Assembly (NCBI RefSeq): GCF_014650675.1
Contig: NZ_BMVK01000005.1
Coordinates: 62,001-126,000 of the forward strand
Origin: Streptomyces anulatus
GTDB lineage: Bacteria > Actinomycetota > Actinomycetes > Streptomycetales > Streptomycetaceae
DNA length: 64,000 nt
Reading direction: 5' to 3'
Part shown: piece by piece, positions 40,342 to 49,286 of the stretch
Layout of the letters: each line of letters starts with the position of its first letter
Position numbering within the stretch: position 1 is the stretch's first letter
The notes under the pieces: model-generated
What the model was told of the DNA's origin: nothing
What the model saw: the letters and a program-made list of their open reading frames with translations, nothing else
Database searches by the model: none
Program-made: the position numbers and the translations under genes

Positions 40342-41902
40342 CTGCCGCTGGAGGGCGAGGGAAGCGGTGCGCGTTGTCGATGCAGACGGCGGCCCGTGCC
40401 GCCAGCTCGTCGGCCAGGGCGACCTCGCCGTTGTCGAACGTGGTCGCGCGGTCGGGGCCGGGCGTCCTGCCCGAGGTGTCGGAGCCCTCGCCCCGGTCGA
40501 AGGTGACGAGCCCCAGGATGCCGCCCCCGGTCCGCAACGGGACGACCAGGGTGCCCTCGTCGAGCACGAGCCCGCCCGAGGACAGGCTGCGGTTCTGCTG
40601 CGACCCGGGCGGATAGTCGACCGGCGGATACGGCTGCCGGGGGCCGCCGGGACCGCCGGGGCTGTTGGTGCCGCCGGGGCCGGCGGGGCCCCGCGCCGTC
40701 GCCGTCGGGCCGCTCCCGGTCGGGCCGCTACCGGTCGGGCCGCTACCGGTCGGGCCGGTATCCGGGCGGCCGGTATCCGGGCTGTCGGCCACCGTCGGGC
40801 TCGCCGCCGGGCGGTAGGGATCCGGGCGGCCGGTCTCCGTCGGTCCGCTCGCCGGGAGGCCGGGATCCGGCGTACCGGACCCCGGCGCCGACCGTTCCGC
40901 CACCCGCAGCAGGGTCATGTCCGCCGGGCTGCCCACCGCCGCCGTCTCCCCGGTCACCGCGGCCCGGGTGACATCGACCCGTACGGTGGCGGCGAAGTCC
41001 GGCACGGCCACGTCGGCGATCTCCTCGGCGGTGGTGGCCACGTCCAGGACCGTGCCGATGCGGCGGCCGGCCTCGACGAGAAGGGTCAGCCGCTCCTGGA
41101 CCCGGTAGCGGTCGGTGATGTCGAACGCGTCCTCGCACACGCCGAGCGCGTGCCCGTGGGCGTCCTCCAGCCGGTAGTACGCGCAGGACCACAGATGGTC
41201 CCTGCCCGGGTCGCTGGGCGGCTGCCCCCGGAAGTGCAGGTCGAGGACCGGCTCGCCGGTGTCGAGCACCTGACGCATGACGCTGGCGAGTGTGTGCGGG
41301 TAGCCGGGGGTCACGAAGGAGCCCGCGCCGTACAGCTCCTCGGCCCGCTTGCCCCGGAACGCGGCCAGCGGCTGTCCCATCTCCCGCTCGTAGGCGGTGT
41401 TGCTCCAGCTCAGCCGCAGGTCGGTGTCGTAGATGGCCAGGCCGACGGGCGACTGGGTGGCCAGCCCCTGGAGCAGGGCGATCCGCGACTCCCAGTGCAG
41501 CAGTGCCTCCACCTCGGCCGCCACCAGGATCCGGTCCGGCGTGCCGGGGCCGCTCGCCCCGGCCGCACCCGGCAGCGGACACGTCGCCGTCGCCACCAGC
41601 AGCTCACGGCCGTCCCGGGTGCGGGCCACATGGATCTCGTTGCCGACGAGGGACGGTGGTCCGGGGCCGGGACCGGCCGCTCCGGATGCCTCTGCCGGGA
41701 GTGTGCCGCCGGCCGGCCGCACCGAGAGGAACGTGGTCAGGGGCCTGCCCAGGGCGTCGGAGGGGCCGTAGCCGAGGAGCTCGGAGGCCGCGGGGCTCCA
41801 GCCGATGACGGTGCTCTCGGCGTCCAGGACCACCGTGGCCGCCCTGGTGATGTCCAGGGGGCCGCGGAAATCGGCGCTCTCCGCCGTGCTCGCCGCGCTC
41901 AC
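40022..41902 (-). CDS. PAS/GAF sensor half of the frameshifted SpoIIE phosphatase gene
   Basis: Residues from the GTG at 41902 give a first PAS domain (VVLDAESTVIGWSPAASELLGYG) and a second PAS (LAIYDTDLRLSWSNTAYEREMG). A GAF domain follows, interrupted by a long Pro/Gly/Thr-rich insert that includes a (GPTGS) tandem repeat. GAF ends at ELAARAAVCIDNA; after that (about 40370) the frame becomes Arg/Pro-rich nonsense until its stop at 40022, while the genuine continuation is in the +1 frame. Start choice is uncertain (GTG 41902 or GTG 41959, both with poor ribosome sites). Either a mutation inactivated the gene or the sequence has an error here. Confidence 0.65.
   Translation of the reverse strand: MSAASTAESADFRGPLDITRAATVVLDAESTVIGWSPAASELLGYGPSDALGRPLTTFLSVRPAGGTLPAEASGAAGPGPGPPSLVGNEIHVARTRDGRELLVATATCPLPGAAGASGPGTPDRILVAAEVEALLHWESRIALLQGLATQSPVGLAIYDTDLRLSWSNTAYEREMGQPLAAFRGKRAEELYGAGSFVTPGYPHTLASVMRQVLDTGEPVLDLHFRGQPPSDPGRDHLWSCAYYRLEDAHGHALGVCEDAFDITDRYRVQERLTLLVEAGRRIGTVLDVATTAEEIADVAVPDFAATVRVDVTRAAVTGETAAVGSPADMTLLRVAERSAPGSGTPDPGLPASGPTETGRPDPYRPAASPTVADSPDTGRPDTGPTGSGPTGSGPTGSGPTATARGPAGPGGTNSPGGPGGPRQPYPPVDYPPGSQQNRSLSSGGLVLDEGTLVVPLRTGGGILGLVTFDRGEGSDTSGRTPGPDRATTFDNGEVALADELAARAAVCIDNAHRFPRPPAAVAAPSPAAAVRRRDRLPLSAGRRRDRRRRGLVRRDPAVRDPGRPRGGGRGRARAPGGRHHGPAPHLRTGLRAARHGPRRAADPAGRSGGTARGGPVGRVRRGRRDL
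40706..40750. repeat. Three tandem 15-bp units inside the phosphatase gene
   Basis: CGGGCCGCTCCCGGT at 40706 is followed by two identical copies of CGGGCCGCTACCGGT (40721 and 40736). They encode the GPTGS repeat in the GAF insert. Units are in frame, so length variation would be tolerated. Confidence 0.8.
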
Positions 41903-41998
41903 GGCGCGACACCGGCCCGGTTCATTACCCTCAGAATCCGCCCTGCCCGGGACCGGCACAACTGCGGTGACCCGCGCCGCACCCGCCGGACGCCTGGC

Positions 41999-42628
41999 TC
42001 AGCGCACCCCGTCGGGCCGGAACTGCACGCTGATGCGCGGTCCGACGGCCCGCGCGGTCTTGGGGATCGCGTGCTCCCAGGTGCGCTGGCAACTGCCGCC
42101 CATGACGATCAGGTCGCCGTGCCCGAGCGGCCTGCGGACGGGGGCGGGCCCCGGGCGGCGCGGCCGCAGCGCGAGGTGCCGGGGGGCTCCCAGCGAGAGG
42201 ATCGCGACCATCGTGTCCTCGGTGCTTCCCCGGCCGATGGTGTCGCCGTGCCAGGCGACCCCGTCCCGCCCGTCCCGGTAGAAGCACAGCCCCGCCGTGG
42301 TGAACGGTTCGCCCAGCTCGGCCGCGTAGTGCTCGCCGAGCCGGGTGCGGGCGGCCTCCAGCGCCGGATGCGGCAGGGGATCGCGGCGGCCGAAGAAGGC
42401 CAGCAGCCGGGGGACCGCCACCACACGCTCGTACATGACGCGCTGCTCGGCCCGCCAGTCGACCTCGCGCACCAGCGTCTCGAACAGCGTGTCCGCGCCC
42501 CGGAGCCACTGCGGCAGCACGTCGATCCAGGCCCCGTGGCCCAGATCGGTGCGCCGCAGCCCGCTCAGGGGGGCGGTGCCGACTTCGGCCTCCTGGTCGA
42601 AAAGTGAGCTTTGCAGGTGTACGGCCAT
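41999..42628 (-). CDS. alkB: AlkB-type 2-oxoglutarate/Fe(II)-dependent dioxygenase
   Basis: A 209-residue oxidative demethylase that repairs alkylated bases in DNA or RNA. The iron ligands are visible as H127 and D129 (AWHGDTIG) and H186 (TWEHAIPK); the 2-oxoglutarate-binding arginines are R198 and R204 (RISVQFRPDG). FYRDGRDGVAWH is the typical approach to the first ligand. No ribosome site precedes the ATG; instead a promoter-like pair ends six bases before it, suggesting a leaderless message. It stands alone. Confidence 0.9.
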   Translation of the reverse strand: MAVHLQSSLFDQEAEVGTAPLSGLRRTDLGHGAWIDVLPQWLRGADTLFETLVREVDWRAEQRVMYERVVAVPRLLAFFGRRDPLPHPALEAARTRLGEHYAAELGEPFTTAGLCFYRDGRDGVAWHGDTIGRGSTEDTMVAILSLGAPRHLALRPRRPGPAPVRRPLGHGDLIVMGGSCQRTWEHAIPKTARAVGPRISVQFRPDGVR

Positions 42629-42634
42629 GGGGAG

Positions 42635-42664
42635 AGCGTACCGCTATTCGATCAGGTGTGCGAA
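42635..42664 (-). promoter_or_regulatory. Candidate promoter giving a leaderless alkB transcript
   Basis: On the minus strand TTCGCA (42664-42659) and TACGCT (42640-42635) are 18 bases apart. The ATG at 42628 begins seven bases after the -10 box, so transcription would start at or next to the initiation codon. Confidence 0.4.
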
Positions 42665-42690
42665 TAACGGGAGAGTGGCAGGCCGTCGGC

Positions 42691-44250
42691 TCAGCCTTCC
42701 TTGATCAGATCGGCGCACTTCTCGCCGATCATCATCGTGGTGATGCACGGATTGACCGTCGGCAGGAACGGCATGACGGACGCGTCGGCCACCCGCAGCC
42801 CCGAGACCCCCTTGACCTGCAACCGGGGGTCGAGCGGCGACTCCGGGTCGTCCACCGGGCCCATACGGACGGTTCCGGCCGGGTGGTACACGGTGTTGTG
42901 CGTCTCGCGGATGTAGTCGAACAGCTCCGCGTCCGTGGTCGCGCCCGGCCCCGGAGCCAGCTCGGCGCCCGCCCACTCGGCCATCGGGGCCTGCGCCACG
43001 ATCTCCCGTGCCAGCCGCAGCCCGTACGTCATCACCCGTACGTCGTGCTCGTCGGTGAAGTAGCGCGGATCGACCCGGGGCTTGTCGCGGAAGTCCCGGG
43101 TCCGCAGCCGAACCGTGCCCCGGGACCGGGCGCGGGTGACGTTCGGGGTCAGGCAGAACGCGTTGTCCGAGGTCGGGTAGCCGCGCCGGTAGGTGTTCAT
43201 GTCGAACGGCACCGAGCCGTAGTGGAACATCAGGTCCGGCCGGTCGAGACCCGGCTCGGTGTCCGCGAAGATCCCGATCTCCCACCACTGGGTGGAGGAG
43301 GCGACCATGGGCCGCTTCGCCTCCCACATGATCACGCCCTCGGGGTGGTCCTGGAGGTGCGAGCCGACGCCGGGGGAGTCCACCCGCACGTCCACCCCGG
43401 TGTCCCGCAGATGCCCGGCCGGGCCGATGCCGGACAGCATCAGCAGCTTGGGGGAGTCGATCGCCCCGCAGGAGACGATCACTTCGCGCCGGGCGCGCAC
43501 CGTGCCGCTGTGGACGGTGTCGGGCTCCAGGTACTCCACCCCGGAGCACCGTTCCCCCTCGAACAGGAGCCGCTTCGCCTGGAGCCCCGTCCGTACGTCC
43601 AGGTTCGGCCGGGAGCCGAGAACGGGATGCAGATACGACACCGAGGCCGACGAACGGGTGCCGTCCTCACGGGCGTTGATCTGGAACCAGTGCGCACCCC
43701 GGACCACCGTGGAGCCCGTGTTGAACGGGACGGTGGGGATGCCCGCCGCCGCGCAGGCCGACAGCAGGGCGCCGCCGCAGGGATCGAGGGGCGGCACGGT
43801 CCGGATGGTGACCGGACCCGAGCGGCCGTGGTGGTCGCCGGGCGCGTCGTTGGTCTCCAGCCGCCGGTACAGCGGGAAGCAGTCCGCCGCGCTCCACCCC
43901 GTACAGCCGAGCGCGCCCCACTCGTCGAGGTCCTCGGCCGGGGCCCAGAACGCGATGCACGAGTTGTGCGAGGAGCAGCCGCCGAGCACCTTGGCGCGGG
44001 CGTGCCGCATGAAGCTGTTGCCCCGTTCCTGCGGCTCCACCGGATAGTCCCAGTCGTAACCGGACTCCAGCAGGGCCATCCACCGATCCAGCCGCAGGAC
44101 GCTCTCGTCCCCGACGTCCGAGGGGCCCGCCTCCAGTACGCAGACGGTGACGGCGGGATCCTCGGTGAGCCGGGCGGCGATGACCGCTCCGGCCGTACCG
44201 CCGCCGACCACGACGTAGTCGAACTCGGAACGGGTGCTTGCGTCGGGCAT
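42691..44250 (-). CDS. betA: GMC-family oxidoreductase, probable choline dehydrogenase
   Basis: A 519-residue FAD enzyme. The dinucleotide motif VVVGGGTAGAVIAARL is at the N-terminus. The GMC signature VLGGCSSHNSCIAF follows, then GAIDSPKLLMLSGIG, and the catalytic histidine in YHPAGTVRMG. Choline dehydrogenase oxidises choline to betaine aldehyde. It is third in a minus-strand operon with an aldehyde dehydrogenase and a permease, 14 bases after the permease stop. The set points to choline as substrate, although other GMC alcohols are possible from this gene alone. Confidence 0.85.
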   Translation of the reverse strand: MPDASTRSEFDYVVVGGGTAGAVIAARLTEDPAVTVCVLEAGPSDVGDESVLRLDRWMALLESGYDWDYPVEPQERGNSFMRHARAKVLGGCSSHNSCIAFWAPAEDLDEWGALGCTGWSAADCFPLYRRLETNDAPGDHHGRSGPVTIRTVPPLDPCGGALLSACAAAGIPTVPFNTGSTVVRGAHWFQINAREDGTRSSASVSYLHPVLGSRPNLDVRTGLQAKRLLFEGERCSGVEYLEPDTVHSGTVRARREVIVSCGAIDSPKLLMLSGIGPAGHLRDTGVDVRVDSPGVGSHLQDHPEGVIMWEAKRPMVASSTQWWEIGIFADTEPGLDRPDLMFHYGSVPFDMNTYRRGYPTSDNAFCLTPNVTRARSRGTVRLRTRDFRDKPRVDPRYFTDEHDVRVMTYGLRLAREIVAQAPMAEWAGAELAPGPGATTDAELFDYIRETHNTVYHPAGTVRMGPVDDPESPLDPRLQVKGVSGLRVADASVMPFLPTVNPCITTMMIGEKCADLIKEG

Positions 44251-44264
44251 CACGACTCCAGGAT

Positions 44265-45863
44265 TCAGACGGCGGGCGGGGACGGGGGAGCGGCAGGGCC
44301 TTTTCCGGGGTCCTGCGTCTCGAACCGGTGCTCGGCGAGTACGCCGGTCCGGTGGCGCTGGACGAACCAGTAGTAGGCGAAGCCGCCGAGCGCGACGACG
44401 CCGATGAAGAGGAACGCGCCCCAGCGCAGATACCAGTGCTGCGGGCCGGTCGCGTTGTAGACCTCGGCGCGCGGCCAGGCCAGGTTGAGCGACATCGCCG
44501 TGCCCCAGAGCACGGCGACGACGTTGACCGGCAGCCCCCAGCGGCCCAGCGAGAACGCGCCCTCGCGCGGCTCCCAGTCGCCGCGCAGCCGGCGCAGCAG
44601 CATGGGCACGGTGACCAGCAGGTAGGCCACGTAGATCATGATGATCGCGATGCTGGTGATCACCGAGAAGATCTGCGGCTGGTTGATGTTCACCACCAGG
44701 ATGACGACGCCCACCACCCCGATCAGCACGGCGGGCACCACGGGCGTCCCGAAGCGGGGGCTGACCTTGGCCAGCTTCGATCCGGCGGGCAGGTTGTTGT
44801 CCCGCGCCATGGCGAACATCAGCCGGATCCCGGCGGCCTGCACCGCCAGCACGCAGACCGTGATCGCGACGACCACCGCCCAGAGGAAGACCTCCCCGAC
44901 GGTGTCGCCGAGCGTCGCCAGCACCACGTACTGCAGACCGCCCGTCGACAGCTCCTCGGCGTGCAGGTCCGGCACCGCGAGCAGCGCGAAGAGCAGGATG
45001 AACGCGCCGATCAGGAACGAGGCGATGAGCGCCCGCAGAATGGCGCGGGGCGCGTTGCGGCCCGGATCGTGCGACTCCTCGCCGAGCGAGGACGCGGTGT
45101 CGAAGCCGTACATCACATAGGCCGAGGCCAGCGACGCGGTGAGGAACGCGCCGAAGTAGCCCAGCGACTGGCCGCTGCCCAGACCGTACGTTTCCGTCAG
45201 GGCGGTGCTGGGACCACGGGTGATGTGGGCCGCCAGGAAGATGATGAGCAGGACGGCGGCGATCAGCTCGATGAAGACGCCCGCGGAGTTGATCCGGGCC
45301 ATGAGCTTGACCCCGAACGCGTTCACCAGCGTGGAGAACAGAATCAGCACGCTGCCCAGCAGCACGGCGTTGGCCGCCTGGTCGTTCTTGCCGCTCCCGT
45401 CGCCCACGAACTGGAACCAGTCGTCGATCTGCGGCAGCGTGATCTGGTACGCCAGCGCCACGGCCGACAGGGTGACCATGGTGGCCGTCATCATCATCCA
45501 CCCGCCGAGCCAGCCGACGTGCGGACCGCCCATCTTCTTGGCCCAGTTGTAGATCGAACCGGCCACCGGGTAGCGGGCCGCCAGCTCGCAGAAGCACAGG
45601 GCCACCATCAGCTGTCCGCAGAAGACCATCGGCCACGACCACCAGTAGGCGGGACCGCCGAAGCTGACGCCGAAGTAGAACAGCTGGAAGGTGCCGGTCA
45701 GGATCGAGATGTAACTGATCCCGGCGGCGAAGGTGTGGAAATTGCCGAGCGTACGCCGGAGTTCGGGACGGTAGCCCAGCTCGCCGAGCGCGTCGTCGTC
45801 GTCCTGGTCGCGACTGCGGGCCTCGGCCGCGGGACCCCGGTCCGGACCGCTGTCCGCGCTCAC
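44265..45863 (-). CDS. APC-superfamily permease (choline/amino-acid transporter type)
   Basis: A 532-residue membrane transporter with about twelve helices, of the amino acid/choline transporter subgroup. Helix 1 is FAAGISYISILTGTFQLFYFG. SIYNWAKKMGG and YGFDTASSLGEESHDPGRNAPRAI are characteristic of that subgroup. GTG 45863 overlaps the aldehyde-dehydrogenase stop by four bases. Its place between two betaine-synthesis genes suggests it imports choline or a choline precursor. The subgroup also includes GABA and lysine carriers, so substrate is inferred. Confidence 0.85.
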   Translation of the reverse strand: MSADSGPDRGPAAEARSRDQDDDDALGELGYRPELRRTLGNFHTFAAGISYISILTGTFQLFYFGVSFGGPAYWWSWPMVFCGQLMVALCFCELAARYPVAGSIYNWAKKMGGPHVGWLGGWMMMTATMVTLSAVALAYQITLPQIDDWFQFVGDGSGKNDQAANAVLLGSVLILFSTLVNAFGVKLMARINSAGVFIELIAAVLLIIFLAAHITRGPSTALTETYGLGSGQSLGYFGAFLTASLASAYVMYGFDTASSLGEESHDPGRNAPRAILRALIASFLIGAFILLFALLAVPDLHAEELSTGGLQYVVLATLGDTVGEVFLWAVVVAITVCVLAVQAAGIRLMFAMARDNNLPAGSKLAKVSPRFGTPVVPAVLIGVVGVVILVVNINQPQIFSVITSIAIIMIYVAYLLVTVPMLLRRLRGDWEPREGAFSLGRWGLPVNVVAVLWGTAMSLNLAWPRAEVYNATGPQHWYLRWGAFLFIGVVALGGFAYYWFVQRHRTGVLAEHRFETQDPGKGPAAPPSPPAV

Positions 45864-47329
45864 TCGAACCACCGCTGGGGGACCGCCGCGACATTGCGCC
45901 AGATGTGCTTGGCCTCCTGGTACTCGGCAAGACCGGCGGGACCCAGCTCGCGCCCGAATCCGGACTGCTTCATACCGCCCCACTCCGCCTGCGGTACGTA
46001 GGGGTGGAAGTCGTTGATCCACACGGTGCCCGCCCGCAGTCGCGAGGCCACCCGGTGGGCGCGCCCGCCGTCCTGCGTCCACACGGCCCCCGCCAGCCCG
46101 TACACCGTGTCGTTGGCCAGCCGGACCGCGTCGTCCTCGTCCCGGAACCGCTCGACCGTGAGCACCGGACCGAACGACTCGTCCTGCACCACGGACATCG
46201 AGGTCGCGCACTCGTCCAGCACGGTGGGCGGGTAGTAGAAGCCGCCCGCCAGCGCCGGATCGTCGGGCCGCGCCCCGCCGCACCGCAGCACCGCACCCTC
46301 GGCGATGCCCTCGGCCACGTACGCCTCGACCTTGTCGCGGTGCGCGGCGGAGATCAGCGGACCGCTGCGGGCGTCCTCGTCGAACGGTCCGCCGAGCCGG
46401 ATCCGGCGGGCCCGCGCCACCAGCTCGTCGGTGAACCGGTCGTGCAGCTCGTCCTGCACGAGGAGCCGCGCCCCGGCGGAGCAGACCTGCCCCGAGTGCA
46501 GGAAGACCGCCATCAGCGCGTAGTCGACGGCGGTCTCGAAATCGGCGTCGGCGAAGACGATGTTGGGATTCTTGCCGCCCAGCTCCAGGGCGACCTTCTT
46601 CACGGTGGGCGCGGCGGCCGCCATGATGCGCCGCCCGGTGGCGAGCCCTCCGGTGAACGACACCATGTCCACGCGCGGATCCTCGGTCAGCGGCGCGCCC
46701 ACGACAGCACCCGCCCCCAGCACCAGATTGGCGACCCCGTCCGGCAGCCCGGCCTCGGCCAGCACCCTCATGAGCAGGACCGCCGTGTGCGGGGTCAGCT
46801 CACTCGGCTTGAGCACGAACGTATTGCCGGCCGCGAGCGCGGGAGCGACCTTCCAGGCGGTCTGGAGCAGCGGATAGTTCCACGGCGTGATGAGCGTGCA
46901 GACCCCGACGGGCTCGTGGACGATACGGCTGTCCGTGTCGGCGCTCCCGGTGTCGACGACCCGGTCGGTGCCCCCGGAACCGGCGAGGTTGCCGAAGTAC
47001 CGGAAGCAGTTCGCGATGTCGTCCATGTCGTAGACGCTCTCGACCAGCCGCTTGCCCGTGTCCAGCGACTCGGCCCGCGCGAAGACGTCCTTGTCCCGCT
47101 CCAGCAGCTCCGCCACCCGCAGCAGCAGCCGCCCCCGCTCGGCGGCGGACGTCCCCGGCCAGGACCCGTGGTCGAAGGCCCGCCGGGCCGCGGCGACCGC
47201 CGCGGCGGCGTCCCCGGCCCCGCCCTCGTCGACTTCTGCCACCAGCGTGCCGTCGGCGGGACAGCGGATCTCCCGCGTCCGCCCCTCGGCGGCAGCGGTC
47301 CACTGACCATCGATGAACAGCTCCGGCAT
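45860..47329 (-). CDS. betB: Aldehyde dehydrogenase, probable betaine-aldehyde dehydrogenase
   Basis: A 489-residue NAD(P)-dependent enzyme that should oxidise betaine aldehyde to glycine betaine. The cofactor region is TPWNYPLLQTAWKVAPALAA. Catalytic residues are E249 (LELGGKNPNIVF) and C283 (SGQVCSAGARL). The closing FGRELGPAGLAEYQEAK is typical of the betaine-aldehyde group. ATG 47329 has AGGAGGAG upstream. It is the first gene of the operon with the permease and GMC enzyme. Related gamma-aminobutyraldehyde dehydrogenases look alike, so the call leans on context. Confidence 0.86.
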   Translation of the reverse strand: MPELFIDGQWTAAAEGRTREIRCPADGTLVAEVDEGGAGDAAAAVAAARRAFDHGSWPGTSAAERGRLLLRVAELLERDKDVFARAESLDTGKRLVESVYDMDDIANCFRYFGNLAGSGGTDRVVDTGSADTDSRIVHEPVGVCTLITPWNYPLLQTAWKVAPALAAGNTFVLKPSELTPHTAVLLMRVLAEAGLPDGVANLVLGAGAVVGAPLTEDPRVDMVSFTGGLATGRRIMAAAAPTVKKVALELGGKNPNIVFADADFETAVDYALMAVFLHSGQVCSAGARLLVQDELHDRFTDELVARARRIRLGGPFDEDARSGPLISAAHRDKVEAYVAEGIAEGAVLRCGGARPDDPALAGGFYYPPTVLDECATSMSVVQDESFGPVLTVERFRDEDDAVRLANDTVYGLAGAVWTQDGGRAHRVASRLRAGTVWINDFHPYVPQAEWGGMKQSGFGRELGPAGLAEYQEAKHIWRNVAAVPQRWFE

Positions 47330-47631
47330 GGGCTCCTCCTGTACGGGGGTGGGACGGGCGCCCCGCCGGGTGCGGGCTTCCGCGTCGACCGGCTCCCTGG
47401 GTGACGGCGTCAGCACAGACGGTAAGGCCGGCCGTCCCGGTGCGCAGCGCGGACGGGGCCGACCGGAGCACGCGCCGACCGGGACGGCGGAGGAGTCCGG
47501 GGCCCGGACGGCGGACGAGCCCCCGATCCGGACGGCGGACGGGCCCCCGACCTGGACGCACGTTCGGCTACCGTTCCCCCCGTACCAGCGGACGTCTCCA
47601 GCCCGCGCCGTTCTCCGAGGAGTTGCCTCCC

Positions 47632-47982
47632 ATGCCGCAGATCACCGTCGACTACTCCGGCACGCTCGCCGAGGCCTTCGACCGTCAGGCCTTCGCGCTC
47701 GCCCTGCACCCGCTCGTCGTCGCCACCGTCGATACCCGCCCGGAGGCCTGCAAGACCCGCTTCCGCCAGGTGGACGACTTCGTCATCGGCGGTGAGACCG
47801 AAGGTCACGCGGTCCTGCACATCGAGATCAGACTGCTCCACGGCCGCACCGACGAGACCAAGACCCGCCTCGCGGACGCCGTACTCGCTCTGATCGCCGC
47901 CCAGGTCGAGCCGGTCGACGGCGTCACCCTGCACTCCTCCGTCGAGGTCCCCAACCTGGACGCGGCGTTCCGGAAGAGCTGA
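47632..47982 (+). CDS. 5-carboxymethyl-2-hydroxymuconate isomerase-like tautomerase
   Basis: A 116-residue protein of the tautomerase superfamily related to HpcD/CHMI. After removal of Met the N-terminus would be the catalytic proline (MPQITVDYSG). VGGETEGHAVLHIEIRLLHGR-like sequence and DAVLALIAAQVEPVDGVTLH are family features. In homoprotocatechuate degradation it isomerises the ring-fission product, but none of the other genes of that route is nearby. Physiological role here is unknown. GAGGAG precedes the start. Confidence 0.82.
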   Translation: MPQITVDYSGTLAEAFDRQAFALALHPLVVATVDTRPEACKTRFRQVDDFVIGGETEGHAVLHIEIRLLHGRTDETKTRLADAVLALIAAQVEPVDGVTLHSSVEVPNLDAAFRKS

Positions 47983-48032
47983 CCCGCCTGCTTCCCGGAC
48001 ACCGCGCGCGAAAGCCACTTCAGGAGCAGGCG

Positions 48033-49286
48033 ATGGACAACGAGATTCAGTTGATCAGCGACGACGACGGGCTGGCGGTCATCGGGCGGGCGGCGGATGT
48101 CGAACGCTTCCTGGTCGCGGAGGGCCTGTCGGCGAAGGACCTGGGACCGCAACGGCTCAAGTCCTTCGGCAGCGCCGGGGCCGCCGTCGCGCAGGCGGCT
48201 TCGGAGATGGCCGCCGACTCCGGACGCTGGGTGAAACTGACTCCGGAGTCGGCGCAGCTCGTCAAGAAGTACGGGCTGAGGGAAAGCTCGAAGACGGGTC
48301 TCAGCACCGGTGTGGTGAAAGGGCGCAAGGGACAGGTCGGGGGATTCGTCGAATTCGCGAAGGCGCCCCGGTCTCTTCTGACGAACCCCGCGGTTCTCGC
48401 GAATGCCGCGCGGATCATGACGCAGGTCGCGATGCAGCAGACCATGGATGAGATCACCGACTATCTCGCCGTGATCGACGCGAAGGTCGACGATGTGCTG
48501 CGCGCCCAGAAGGACGCCGTGCTGGCCCGCATGATCGGCGTGGGCTTCGTCATCGAGGAGGCCATGACCGTCCGGGAGATGAGGGGCGGGGGCGACGAGG
48601 TTTCGTGGTCGAAGGTGCAGGCGGCGCCGGCCGCGATCGCGGAGACCCAGGCGTACGCGCTGCGCCAACTCGACGCAATCGCCGAGAAGATGGAGAAGCA
48701 CACCAAGATCGGTGACCTGGCCGAGGCGGCGAGGGATGCCGAGACAGCGGTCGGGGAGTGGCTCGCCGTGCTGGCCCGCTGCTTCCAACTGCAGGACGCG
48801 GTCGCCGTGCTCGAACTCGACCGGGTGGGGGACACGTCTCCGGACGAGCTGAACGGGCATCGCCTCGGGCTGAAGGCCGCCAGGCGGGACCGGCTGGAAC
48901 ACATCTCGCGGAGCACCGGGCGCCTTGTGGCGAGGATGAACGACGCTGCCGGCACAGCCAACGCGAAGGTGTTGCTGCACCCGGGCAAGTCCCCGGCCGT
49001 CGTCCGGTCGAGGAACCAGGTCGCCACCGGCGTCCACGACTTCCACGTGCGGCTCGGGATCGAGTCCGGCCCCCGGCCGTCGGAGGTGCGGCGATGGGCG
49101 GAGGCTGCCGCAGAGGCCAGGGACAAGGCGATCGAGACAGGAGCGAAGGGCCTCGACACCGCCAGAAGCCTCGGCAGCGAGACCCTCGACCGGGCCGGCT
49201 CGGTCACGGGCAGGCTGTCGAGCGGCATCGCCGAGCGAACGCGCCGACGGCGCGGTGCCGCGGAGGGGCGCGTCGACGAAGGCTGA
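48033..49286 (+). CDS. Unknown protein, helical, with slightly relaxed codon use
   Basis: A 417-residue soluble protein that I do not recognise. It is rich in Ala, Glu, Arg and Val and predicted to be mostly helical. A central segment (QVAMQQTMDEITDYLAVIDA, about 135-155) could form a coiled coil. Another helical stretch is LRQLDAIAEKMEKHTK. The Arg-rich end (GIAERTRRRRGAAEG) may bind nucleic acid or membranes. No signal peptide or membrane helix. AGGAG lies upstream of ATG 48033. Codons such as ATT, TTG and GAA are commoner than in neighbours, hinting at a different origin. A hairpin follows the stop. Confidence 0.7.
   Translation: MDNEIQLISDDDGLAVIGRAADVERFLVAEGLSAKDLGPQRLKSFGSAGAAVAQAASEMAADSGRWVKLTPESAQLVKKYGLRESSKTGLSTGVVKGRKGQVGGFVEFAKAPRSLLTNPAVLANAARIMTQVAMQQTMDEITDYLAVIDAKVDDVLRAQKDAVLARMIGVGFVIEEAMTVREMRGGGDEVSWSKVQAAPAAIAETQAYALRQLDAIAEKMEKHTKIGDLAEAARDAETAVGEWLAVLARCFQLQDAVAVLELDRVGDTSPDELNGHRLGLKAARRDRLEHISRSTGRLVARMNDAAGTANAKVLLHPGKSPAVVRSRNQVATGVHDFHVRLGIESGPRPSEVRRWAEAAAEARDKAIETGAKGLDTARSLGSETLDRAGSVTGRLSSGIAERTRRRRGAAEGRVDEG

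Noticed and set aside
40362..40376. Programmed ribosomal frameshifting joining the two phosphatase halves
   Set aside because: There is no slippery heptamer followed by a structured element, and the homology gap suggests a deletion rather than a recoding site.
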